Source: Bacteroidales bacterium (lineage in GTDB: Bacteria > Bacteroidota > Bacteroidia > Bacteroidales > UBA12077). Taken from it: a stretch of DNA of 7,565 bases. Location of the stretch: assembly GCA_030600865.1 (NCBI GenBank), contig JAUVUS010000115.1, positions 1-7,565 of the forward strand, in the 5' to 3' direction. This document shows, one piece after another, positions 1-5,476 of the stretch; the stretch's first letter is position 1, and every line of letters begins with the position of its first letter. The notes beneath the pieces were generated by a model. The model saw only the letters and a program-made list of their open reading frames with translations. It was not told the DNA's origin and did no database searches. Position numbers and translations under genes: made by a program.

Positions 1-545
1 AATATCATGATTATAGAGGATATGCTGGTAGAATTGAAGGTGGAATATTTCACGTTGGTGATAAAGTTAAAGTATTACCATCGGGCTTAAGTTCAAAAAT
101 AAAGTCAATAGATGTTTTTGAAGGCCATGAGGAAGAAGCATTTGCACCACAATCAGTAACGCTTTCTTTAGAAGATGATATTGACATAAGCCGTGGAAAC
201 CTGATAATTAAAGATAATGGTTTGCCAAAGTCAAGTCAGGATATTGAAATGATGATTTGCTGGTTTGATGAAAAACCAATGATGCTTGGAGGAAAGTATA
301 CAATGAAACATACTACTAATGATCTAAGATGCGTTATTCGCGATGTTAAATATAAAATTGATGTTAACACACTTGATCATGACAAAGAAGATAAAAAGAT
401 TGGATTAAATGATATTGCAAAGATTTCTATTAAAACAACAAAACCTCTTTACTTTGATTCATACATAAAGAACAGAAATACAGGTAGTGTAATTTTAATT
501 GACGAAGCAACGAATAATACTGTTGCTGCAGGAATGATTATATAA
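1..545 (+). CDS. cysN: Sulfate adenylyltransferase subunit 1 (CysN), 3' part
   Basis: CysN is the GTPase subunit of the CysD-CysN ATP sulfurylase. It couples GTP hydrolysis to formation of adenosine 5'-phosphosulfate from ATP and sulfate, the first step of cytoplasmic sulfate assimilation. The gene is cut by the left edge, so about 180 C-terminal residues are visible (codons in frame from base 3, stop TAA at 543-545). The G domain is outside the window. What remains is the EF-Tu-like domain 2 and 3 region. It contains RGYAGRIEGG, VLPSG, the block EEEAFAPQSVTLSLEDDIDI followed by SRG, and the ending GSVILIDEATNNTVAAGM, all strongly conserved in CysN (E. coli CysN has FRGYAG, VLPSG, DEIDISRGD and NVTVGAGM at the same places). 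The protein stops right after this last motif, so it has no CysC (APS kinase) fusion of the NodQ type. Internal start codons within this frame are not the true start. Identification is firm; only the N-terminus is unknown. Confidence 0.95.
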   Translation, partial: YHDYRGYAGRIEGGIFHVGDKVKVLPSGLSSKIKSIDVFEGHEEEAFAPQSVTLSLEDDIDISRGNLIIKDNGLPKSSQDIEMMICWFDEKPMMLGGKYTMKHTTNDLRCVIRDVKYKIDVNTLDHDKEDKKIGLNDIAKISIKTTKPLYFDSYIKNRNTGSVILIDEATNNTVAAGMII

Positions 546-565
546 AAAATTTGATATATTGAAAT

Positions 566-593
566 AAAGAGCTCCTCTTCAGGAGCTTTTTTT
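566..593 (+). terminator. Rho-independent terminator behind cysN, possibly bidirectional
   Basis: The arms AGCTCCT (570-576) and AGGAGCT (581-587) are perfectly complementary around a CTTC loop, and an A-rich foot (566-568) pairs with the T run through 593. The hairpin followed by T's is a textbook intrinsic terminator 20-odd bases after the cysN stop. On the minus strand the same hairpin contains the last codons and the stop (579-581) of the Nudix gene. The downstream T tract in that direction is weaker (TCTTTATTTC), so termination of the minus transcript is plausible but less certain. Confidence 0.85.
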
Positions 594-1016
594 ATGCATA
601 ATATAATAATGTATTACTTCATTATGATCAAATGCGAGCTTAGGAAGTTCATTTAAGGGGAACCAATTTAAATTTTTTGCATCATCACCGGCTTTTACTT
701 TTTGTTTAAGATTAATTAATTCGCCTGAGTAAATAACTGAAATTGTTCTTCCTCTTGGATCGCGGCCAATCTTTCCAAATGTGCGAAATTGGCTCAATTT
801 AATGTCTGATATTGAAGTTTCTTCCTTTAGTTCGCGATAAGCAGTATCTTCAATTTCTTCATCAATATCAACAAACCCGCCCGGTAATGCCCACTGGTTT
901 TTGAAAGGTTCATTTTTCCTTTCTATTAATAATATATAAAAAGAATTTCCGGCTTTTTTTTTAATAATAATATCTACAGTAAGTGCAGGTCGTGGATATG
1001 CATAAGTATAAATCAT
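579..1016 (-). CDS. Nudix hydrolase, ADP-ribose pyrophosphatase-like
   Basis: This 145-residue protein is a single-domain cytoplasmic Nudix enzyme, a class that hydrolyses nucleoside diphosphates linked to another group. The Nudix box is intact at residues 47-69: G47, E53, then R61-E62-L63-x-E65-E66, the metal-binding glutamates. The usual Gly near the end of the box is Ser68, a tolerated change. Other family marks are RPALTVD near the start (9-15), WALPGGFVD (42-50), GRDPRGRTISV after the box, and a GDDA plus LAFDH segment towards the C-terminus. This pattern is typical of the stand-alone ADP-ribose pyrophosphatase/MutT-like group and of the Nudix part of NrtR regulators, but there is no winged-helix domain here, so an enzyme is more likely than a regulator. 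The substrate cannot be fixed from sequence. The start is supported by the conserved N-terminal Y-x-Y-x-RPALTVD. The last codons and stop lie within the cysN terminator hairpin. It may be the last gene of a minus-strand unit with the peptidase and the small ORF upstream. Confidence 0.9.
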   Translation of the reverse strand: MIYTYAYPRPALTVDIIIKKKAGNSFYILLIERKNEPFKNQWALPGGFVDIDEEIEDTAYRELKEETSISDIKLSQFRTFGKIGRDPRGRTISVIYSGELINLKQKVKAGDDAKNLNWFPLNELPKLAFDHNEVIHYYIMHKKSS

Positions 1017-1019
1017 AAT

Positions 1020-1054
1020 GGTTCAGGGTTTAAGGTTCGAGGCCCAGGGTGTTA
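1020..1054. repeat. Degenerate 7-nt tandem repeat (five units)
   Basis: Five successive heptads read GGTTCAG, GGTTTAA, GGTTCGA, GGCCCAG and GGTGTTA, all starting with GG. The array begins three bases in front of the Nudix start codon, so it forms the immediate leader of that gene on the minus strand. Decaying heptanucleotide arrays of the GGTTCAA type are, from general knowledge, common intergenic repeats in Bacteroidota genomes. Any effect on the gene is unknown. Confidence 0.6.
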
Positions 1055-1205
1055 ATTTCATTAACTTAGCGAAGCGATTTCACTGAAAGTAATCAATATT
1101 CATTATTCAGTTTTTATTAAATTTAATCGGTAAGAGTATTTTTTCATGCGTTTGTACTTGTTAATGCCTGAATAAGGTGGGTCGTTTTACTATTTTACTA
1201 ATAAG
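1055..1205. other. Intergenic stretch with no supported gene
   Basis: Between the heptad repeat and the small membrane ORF I find no open frame of note on either strand and no match to the Bacteroidota -7 element in the orientation of the Nudix gene. A weak dyad at 1083-1110 (CTGAA/TTCAG arms with a bulge) is followed by five T's on the plus strand, but no plus-strand gene precedes it. Confidence 0.5.
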
Positions 1206-1328
1206 CTAATTTTCATCATTCTCATCAGTTAAATGTTTTTCTCTTTCTTTTTGTTTTAATCTATTGTTTATAACGTAAATTATGATGACAACAGATACTA
1301 TAAAAACTAAAATATAAAATTTGCCCAT
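1206..1328 (-). CDS. Small single-span membrane protein, 40 residues, unknown function
   Basis: An ATG at 1326-1328 opens a 40-codon frame closed by TAG at 1206-1208. The product starts MGKFYILVFIVSVVIIIYVI and continues with a very polar tail rich in K, R, E, D and N (NNRLKQKEREKHLTDENDEN). Residues 4-20 form one clear hydrophobic helix and residues 21-40 a charged, probably cytoplasmic tail (positive just after the helix, acidic at the end). The start lies 12 nt after the stop of the NlpC/P60 gene on the same strand, so the two are probably co-transcribed. The leader is A/T-rich without a Shine-Dalgarno sequence, as for its neighbours. I do not recognise the family. The clean split into hydrophobic and charged halves and the tight spacing argue for a real gene; the short length and biased composition of AT-rich DNA argue for caution. 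Confidence 0.55.
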   Translation of the reverse strand: MGKFYILVFIVSVVIIIYVINNRLKQKEREKHLTDENDEN

Positions 1329-1340
1329 TTTCAACAGATA

Positions 1341-2111
1341 TTATTTAATTCTTTTAATAACGCGTAATTCGTGTGTGTATTTTTTAAGATCAAGATTGTA
1401 AATTCCTTGTTGATCAAGTTTGTCGATACGTACTTTCCCGAATGCATGAATTATTTCATTATTATTTAATATAATTCCAACATGAATAATATTTCCTTCA
1501 TCATCATCAAAAAAAGCCGAATCTCCGGGTTTAATATCTGAAATAAAATTTACTGTGCTTCCTAAATTTACTTGTTGATTTGCATCACGAGGAAGTTTTT
1601 CCCCGATTACTTTGAATACTACCTGAACAAAACCTGAACAATCAATTCCAAATGGATTTTTTCCTCCCCACAAATAAGGGCTATTAAAAAACTGTTTTGA
1701 TAAATTGACTATATCTGGTTTATCATCATTATACCTTTCGTGTAACTGGTATTGATTTTTATTAATTATAAAGGTTTTATTGACTTTATTAATGTTTGGT
1801 AATGACGAACCCATTGGTAATATCATTTGTTCATTTTTATCATTTAAAATGATATTTGTAAGATTTTTGGTTACATGACCTGGATTAGAATTAATATGGT
1901 TAAATGAATCTTCAGAAAGCTCTGTTATACTATTTGAATTAATCCATCCTTCGTAATTATCAAGAGTAATCTTCACATAACTCCATTTATTAGTTTCTTC
2001 TAGTATTTGAAAAGTTTCCCCAAATAATATCTGGCTTGTCATTTCACTTTGATTACCAGATTCTTTTCTAACAGAAATTATACTTAACTCGCTAATGCCG
2101 TATTTAATCAT
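1341..2111 (-). CDS. NlpC/P60 (C40) cysteine peptidase with N-terminal SH3 domains, YkfC-like
   Basis: The 256-residue protein has a bacterial SH3 domain at about residues 5-65 (ending in the typical W-S-Y-V-x-x-x-x-x-x-Y-E-G-W-I pattern), a second, weaker SH3-like segment at about 78-125, and an NlpC/P60 peptidase domain from about 130 to the end. Catalytic residues are visible: Cys158 in GIDCSGFVQ, His210 in IIHVGIIL and His222 in IIHAFGKVRID as the third polar residue. YLWGG (146-150) before the Cys is also typical. There is no signal peptide or lipobox, so the enzyme should act in the cytoplasm. This architecture matches YkfC-type gamma-D-glutamyl-L-diamino acid endopeptidases, which cut L-Ala-gamma-D-Glu-containing murein peptides during wall recycling; that role here is inferred from family and location. 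It is transcribed divergently from the pgpH gene with a 201-bp spacer, and the small membrane ORF follows 12 nt downstream. Confidence 0.88.
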   Translation of the reverse strand: MIKYGISELSIISVRKESGNQSEMTSQILFGETFQILEETNKWSYVKITLDNYEGWINSNSITELSEDSFNHINSNPGHVTKNLTNIILNDKNEQMILPMGSSLPNINKVNKTFIINKNQYQLHERYNDDKPDIVNLSKQFFNSPYLWGGKNPFGIDCSGFVQVVFKVIGEKLPRDANQQVNLGSTVNFISDIKPGDSAFFDDDEGNIIHVGIILNNNEIIHAFGKVRIDKLDQQGIYNLDLKKYTHELRVIKRIK

Positions 2112-2277
2112 TTGTTAAAGTTTTCAATATGCTAAAATTACAAATTACTAAATTAAGAATTGAGTGATTAGACAATTTTATACTTTTTCAACAAAAAATA
2201 AATTTACTTGTTATTTAGAGGTCACCTTAAAAGGTTTCCTATATCAATTATTTGAAAAGCTATAATATTGATGAAAA

Positions 2278-2295
2278 TTTATACATTTGTATAAA
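2278..2295 (+). promoter_or_regulatory. Probable pgpH promoter -7 element inside a perfect dyad
   Basis: TACATTTG at 2282-2289 fits the Bacteroidota -7 consensus TAnnTTTG exactly and would give a leader of roughly 15-20 nt before the ATG at 2313. It lies within the perfect inverted repeat TTTATAC-ATTT-GTATAAA, which could be an operator for a repressor. No TTG is present at the preferred 19-21 nt upstream spacing (the nearest, at 2252-2254 and 2268-2270, are too far and too close), so the -33 element is weak or absent. Confidence 0.5.
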
Positions 2296-2312
2296 GAACA
2301 ATTAAATATAAA

Positions 2313-4436
2313 ATGAAGCGATTTATCGATTACCTAAAGAAAAACTATAAATACATATTTAGAGCTTTTTTATTTATTGTAACTATTGCACTAATAGTAT
2401 ATATTTTCCCACGCGAAGGGAAATTCAGATATGAGTTTCAAAAAGGAAGACCATGGTTACATGAAAATCTTTTTGCTCCTTTTGATATTCCAATATATAA
2501 AAGTGAAAAGCAAATACAGAACGAAAGAGACAGCATGCTTTTGTACTTTAATCCCTATTTTAAATATGATAGTACAATTTTAATAACCGAAACAAGCAAA
2601 ATTCTCAAATATTATTCGAGCAAACAAGAAGAGTTTATTTCAGATAAAACGGAAGCAAATAGTGGATTTAATAATTACCGGAAACAAGTTTTTATAAAAA
2701 ATTCTGATAGCTTTAGGGAGGATGCTTTACAAATAATTGAAGAAATATATTTAAAGGGAATCATTGAGATTAATGAGGTTACGGAAGATCTGTCTGCTGA
2801 AGATAATATCATCCTATTAAAAGGGAATTTGGCAGAAAATTATATTTTTGGTAATACTTATACTCAAAAGAATGCATATGAGCAGGTTACAAAATTGGTA
2901 AACGAATATATTGAGGGGAATAAAGTCAACCTCAAGTACCCTGATTTTTATCGAAACATAAATCTTTATGAGTTCATTGTTCCAAATGTTTTTTATGATC
3001 AGAACACATCAGAAAAAATAAAGAATGAATTACTTAGTAATGTGTCGCTTACAAAGGGAATGATCCAGTCAGGAGAGAAAATTATATCGCAAGGAGAAAT
3101 TATTGACACAAAATTGTTTAGAATTCTGGAATCGCTTAAGCATGAGTCTGAAACAAGATTGGGTAGTGATTATTTTTCTAATTTAATTTTATTGGGGCAG
3201 ATAATTTTTGTTTTTGCATGTGTTTTTGTATTGTTTTTATTTCTACTGAATTTTAGAAGTGAGATTTTAAAACATAGTCTGAAAACTGTGTTCATTTTAA
3301 TGTTGGTTTTGATAATTGTTTTGGTTTCCAGATTTTCAATAAAATATCTTTATATAGTTCCTTTTGCATTAATTCCTATTATAATTAAAACGTTTTATGA
3401 TTCCCGACTGGCACTATTTATTCATATAATTACTGTCTTGCTTGTTGGTTTTTTTGCACCTAATGGCTTTGAGTTTATTTTTCTTAATTTTATTGCCGGG
3501 ATTGTAGCTATTTTTAGTTTAACAAATTTATACAGAAGAGGGAAGTTATTTCTTACAGCCGGATTAGTAATTTTAACATACAGCTTTGTTTATTTTGGCC
3601 TGGCTATAACTCAGGAGGGGAATTTTTCAGGAATTGAATATCGTAATTTTCTTTATTTTTGTTTTAACGGTAGTTTAGTATTATTAACTTTTCCATTAAT
3701 TTACATTTTTGAAAAGATATTTGGTTTTTTGTCAGATTTATCTTTAATGGAATTGTCTGATACAAATCAGAAGCTGCTTCGTTCCCTATCAGAAAAAGCC
3801 CCCGGAACATTTCAACATTCAATGCAAGTTGCAAATCTGGCTGAAGAAGCAATTTATAAGATTGGAGGAAATCCATTATTAGTCAGAACAGGTGCATTAT
3901 ATCATGATATTGGTAAAATTGTTAATCCAATTTATTTTATTGAAAATCAGCGAACAGGATTTAATCCCCACGATATGCACGAGTTTGATGAAAGTGCCAA
4001 CATTATTATCAGTCATGTTAAAGATGGGGTAGAACTTGCAAAGAAAAATAACCTGCCTGAACAATTAATTGAGTTTATACGAACACATCATGGTACTACA
4101 AAGGTTCAATATTTTTACAGATCTTATATTAAAAAATTTCCGGATAAAGACGTAGATGTTAATATGTTTACTTATCCCGGGCCAAAACCATATTCAAAAG
4201 AAATGGCTGTTTTAATGATGGCTGATTCTGTTGAAGCTGCATCAAGAAGCTTGACCGATATAAATGAAGAGAAAATAAGCAATTTGGTTGAATCTATAAT
4301 TGCAAATCAAATGAGTGAGGGGCAATTCGATTATGTAGATATTAACTTTAAAGACATAACCGAAATAAAAACTCTTTTTAAGGATAAATTAATGAATATC
4401 TACCATGCGAGAATAGAATATCCGGAAAAGAAATAA
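2313..4436 (+). CDS. pgpH: 7TM-HD cyclic-di-AMP phosphodiesterase, PgpH family
   Basis: The 707-residue membrane protein has the full PgpH (YqfF) architecture. One N-terminal membrane helix (about 13-32) is followed by a large extracytoplasmic 7TMR-HDED domain (about 33-288, with the typical GMIQSGEKIISQGEIID segment near its end). Seven transmembrane helices follow at about 290-312, 324-338, 344-359, 365-382, 386-406, 412-432 and 445-467. A cytoplasmic HD domain spans about 490-680. All expected metal ligands are present: His502 (FQHSMQ), His531-Asp532 (YHDIGK), His568 (ISHVKDG), His592-His593 (THHGT) and Asp638 (MMADSVE). Family members from Listeria hydrolyse c-di-AMP to pApA; applying that to this protein is inference, but intact ligands point to an active enzyme. 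c-di-AMP controls potassium and osmolyte balance and wall stability in other bacteria. The ATG start is preceded by an A-rich leader and places the positively charged MKRFIDYLKKNYK stretch before the first helix. The gene stands alone, divergent from the peptidase and convergent with lolA. Confidence 0.93.
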   Translation: MKRFIDYLKKNYKYIFRAFLFIVTIALIVYIFPREGKFRYEFQKGRPWLHENLFAPFDIPIYKSEKQIQNERDSMLLYFNPYFKYDSTILITETSKILKYYSSKQEEFISDKTEANSGFNNYRKQVFIKNSDSFREDALQIIEEIYLKGIIEINEVTEDLSAEDNIILLKGNLAENYIFGNTYTQKNAYEQVTKLVNEYIEGNKVNLKYPDFYRNINLYEFIVPNVFYDQNTSEKIKNELLSNVSLTKGMIQSGEKIISQGEIIDTKLFRILESLKHESETRLGSDYFSNLILLGQIIFVFACVFVLFLFLLNFRSEILKHSLKTVFILMLVLIIVLVSRFSIKYLYIVPFALIPIIIKTFYDSRLALFIHIITVLLVGFFAPNGFEFIFLNFIAGIVAIFSLTNLYRRGKLFLTAGLVILTYSFVYFGLAITQEGNFSGIEYRNFLYFCFNGSLVLLTFPLIYIFEKIFGFLSDLSLMELSDTNQKLLRSLSEKAPGTFQHSMQVANLAEEAIYKIGGNPLLVRTGALYHDIGKIVNPIYFIENQRTGFNPHDMHEFDESANIIISHVKDGVELAKKNNLPEQLIEFIRTHHGTTKVQYFYRSYIKKFPDKDVDVNMFTYPGPKPYSKEMAVLMMADSVEAASRSLTDINEEKISNLVESIIANQMSEGQFDYVDINFKDITEIKTLFKDKLMNIYHARIEYPEKK

Positions 4437-4607
4437 GAAATGCCTAAAATGCCTAAAGTTGAAATGCCTAAAATGATGACTAAATATTTTAGCTCATAAT
4501 CTGTTTTTTTATTATCAAAAATTTAGTGATTCGCTGATATGTTGAATATTACAAATATATATCAGACTCTAATTAGTCACGTTTTTTTAAATTTTAGGCA
4601 TTTCTAA
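4434..4607. repeat. Inverted-repeat spacer with repeated ATGCCTAAA units
   Basis: TAAGAAATGCCTAAAAT (4434-4450) and the reverse complement of 4591-4607 agree at 16 of 17 bases. GAAATGCCTAAAATG recurs in direct orientation at 4461-4475, and a further ATGCCTAAA sits at 4449-4457, giving three direct copies (4440, 4449, 4464) and one inverted copy. An inner pair TGACTAA (4477-4483) and TTAGTCA (4573-4579) extends the symmetry, so composite ends of about 23 and 33 bases enclose a core of about 90 bases (4484-4572). The outer arms start at the pgpH stop codon and end one base short of the lolA stop codon. This resembles a small non-coding repeat element. No target-site duplication is evident, and there is no coding capacity beyond a 19-codon frame. 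Confidence 0.6.
4477..4510 (+). terminator. Weak candidate terminator behind pgpH
   Basis: CTAAA (4480-4484) pairs with TTTAG (4488-4492), with TGA/TCA extending the stem past a bulge, and eight T's follow at 4503-4510. The stem is AU-rich and about ten bases separate it from the T run, so this is only a possible terminator for the plus-strand pgpH transcript. I see no convincing hairpin plus T run for lolA in the other direction. Confidence 0.25.
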
Positions 4608-4608
4608 T

Positions 4609-5259
4609 TTACCATCTCATATCAATAATTTCAACATCAGGGTATTTGTTTTCATCAAAGATGAAATAAGAATCATCAAAATTTGAGTTTGTTTTATAAT
4701 TCTGAATTGTAATGGTGTAATGTGAGCCATCTTTTCCAAAAATTGTGGCCGAAGAAAGAAAATATTCATTGGTATTTATTTGCAATCTTATTCTCGAGAA
4801 ATCTTCTTCCATATCAATAGGAAACAAGTCAATTAATGCGTAATCTTTTTCATTTTCTGATATATTATCAATTAATTGATATTTATAATCATTTTCATAA
4901 ATTGTAAACAATCTTTTTGGATTATTAAAAATATCTTCATCGTCGGGTTCAGGTTCAGTAATATTTACCTCATTTACATCAGGAAGATAACTCCATAATG
5001 TTTTTCCATCGTAAAATGATTCGCTATCCATAAATTTTAGTCGGTACTTGTCGCCTTTAACTGTAATTGTTCCTTCAGATGAATTCTGAATGTTATCTTT
5101 TATATTCTTATAAGATACTTTAAAATCTGTTTTAATTATTTTATGTGATTTTGTTTTTTCCGTAAGTTGATCAAGAATCTTTTTTGCTTCAGGATCTTGT
5201 TGTGCAATTAGTGTTGTAAATCCTAAAAGCAAAACCGATAATGATATAATATTTTTCAT
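4609..5259 (-). CDS. lolA: Outer-membrane lipoprotein carrier protein LolA
   Basis: LolA is the periplasmic chaperone that takes lipoproteins from the LolCDE transporter and carries them to the outer membrane. This 216-residue protein has a Sec signal peptide (MKN, a hydrophobic core at about residues 4-18, likely cleavage after Ala19 in L-I-A before QQDPEA). The mature part matches the LolA fold pattern: a first amphipathic helix (PEAKKILDQLTEKTK), strand DFKVSYKN, the G-T-I-T-V-K-G-D-K-Y-R-L strand turn, YDGKTLWSYLPDVNEV (the most diagnostic stretch), then PKRLFTIYENDYKYQL and later strands to the end. The length is usual for the family. There is no lipobox cysteine, so it is not itself a lipoprotein. 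It lies downstream of ftsK on the same strand with a 217-bp gap, matching the ftsK-lolA order of E. coli and many other Gram-negatives. Given the gap it may have its own promoter, but I see no exact TAnnTTTG in the leader. Sequence identity across LolA is low, so the assignment rests on pattern plus context. Confidence 0.85.
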   Translation of the reverse strand: MKNIISLSVLLLGFTTLIAQQDPEAKKILDQLTEKTKSHKIIKTDFKVSYKNIKDNIQNSSEGTITVKGDKYRLKFMDSESFYDGKTLWSYLPDVNEVNITEPEPDDEDIFNNPKRLFTIYENDYKYQLIDNISENEKDYALIDLFPIDMEEDFSRIRLQINTNEYFLSSATIFGKDGSHYTITIQNYKTNSNFDDSYFIFDENKYPDVEIIDMRW

Positions 5260-5331
5260 GTGTTTATTTTTTATATGGTTCTACTGCTATTTTAGTGAAA
5301 TGATTAAATGTGTAAATGCTTACATAGTTTA

Positions 5332-5366
5332 TTTGAAATTTGAAATTCAACTCTAAACTCTATTTC
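5332..5366. repeat. Short heptad-period repeat upstream of lolA
   Basis: TTTGAAA occurs twice in tandem (5332-5338, 5339-5345), followed by the decaying 7-nt units TTCAACT, CTAAACT and CTATTTC. The period matches the heptad array at 1020-1054, although the unit differs. The rest of the 217-bp ftsK-lolA gap shows no gene; the longest frame I found there is about 24 codons and looks random. Confidence 0.35.
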
Positions 5367-5476
5367 TTTTTCTGTCATAATTTTCTATAATCATTCAATC
5401 ATTTAAACATTGTCCATTAAATTCGTAGTACCTCTTATATTAATTTAAATCCTTTATTGTGGATATGCTGGAATCA

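Noticed and set aside
222..545. TTG at 222 as the start of a separate 107-residue protein
   Set aside because: The frame is open to the left edge and the upstream residues match CysN, so this codon is internal.
1083..1115. Dyad CTGAA/TTCAG followed by TTTTT, a possible terminator or small RNA end
   Set aside because: The stem is bulged and AU-rich, and no plus-strand gene or promoter lies before it.
2141..2147. Minus-strand TAATTTG as a -7 element for the NlpC/P60 gene
   Set aside because: One base shorter than TAnnTTTG, and the nearest TTG on that strand is about 25 bases away rather than 19-21.
3664..3876. 70-codon open frame on the minus strand inside pgpH
   Set aside because: It lies opposite the well-conserved end of the membrane region and start of the HD domain; the protein shows no domain and is a frame shadow.
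4440..4499. 19-codon frame reading MPKMPKVEMPKMMTKYFSS just after pgpH
   Set aside because: It arises from the tandem ATGCCTAAA repeat units; too short and repetitive to call a gene, and the inverted copy near lolA is not preserved as a frame.
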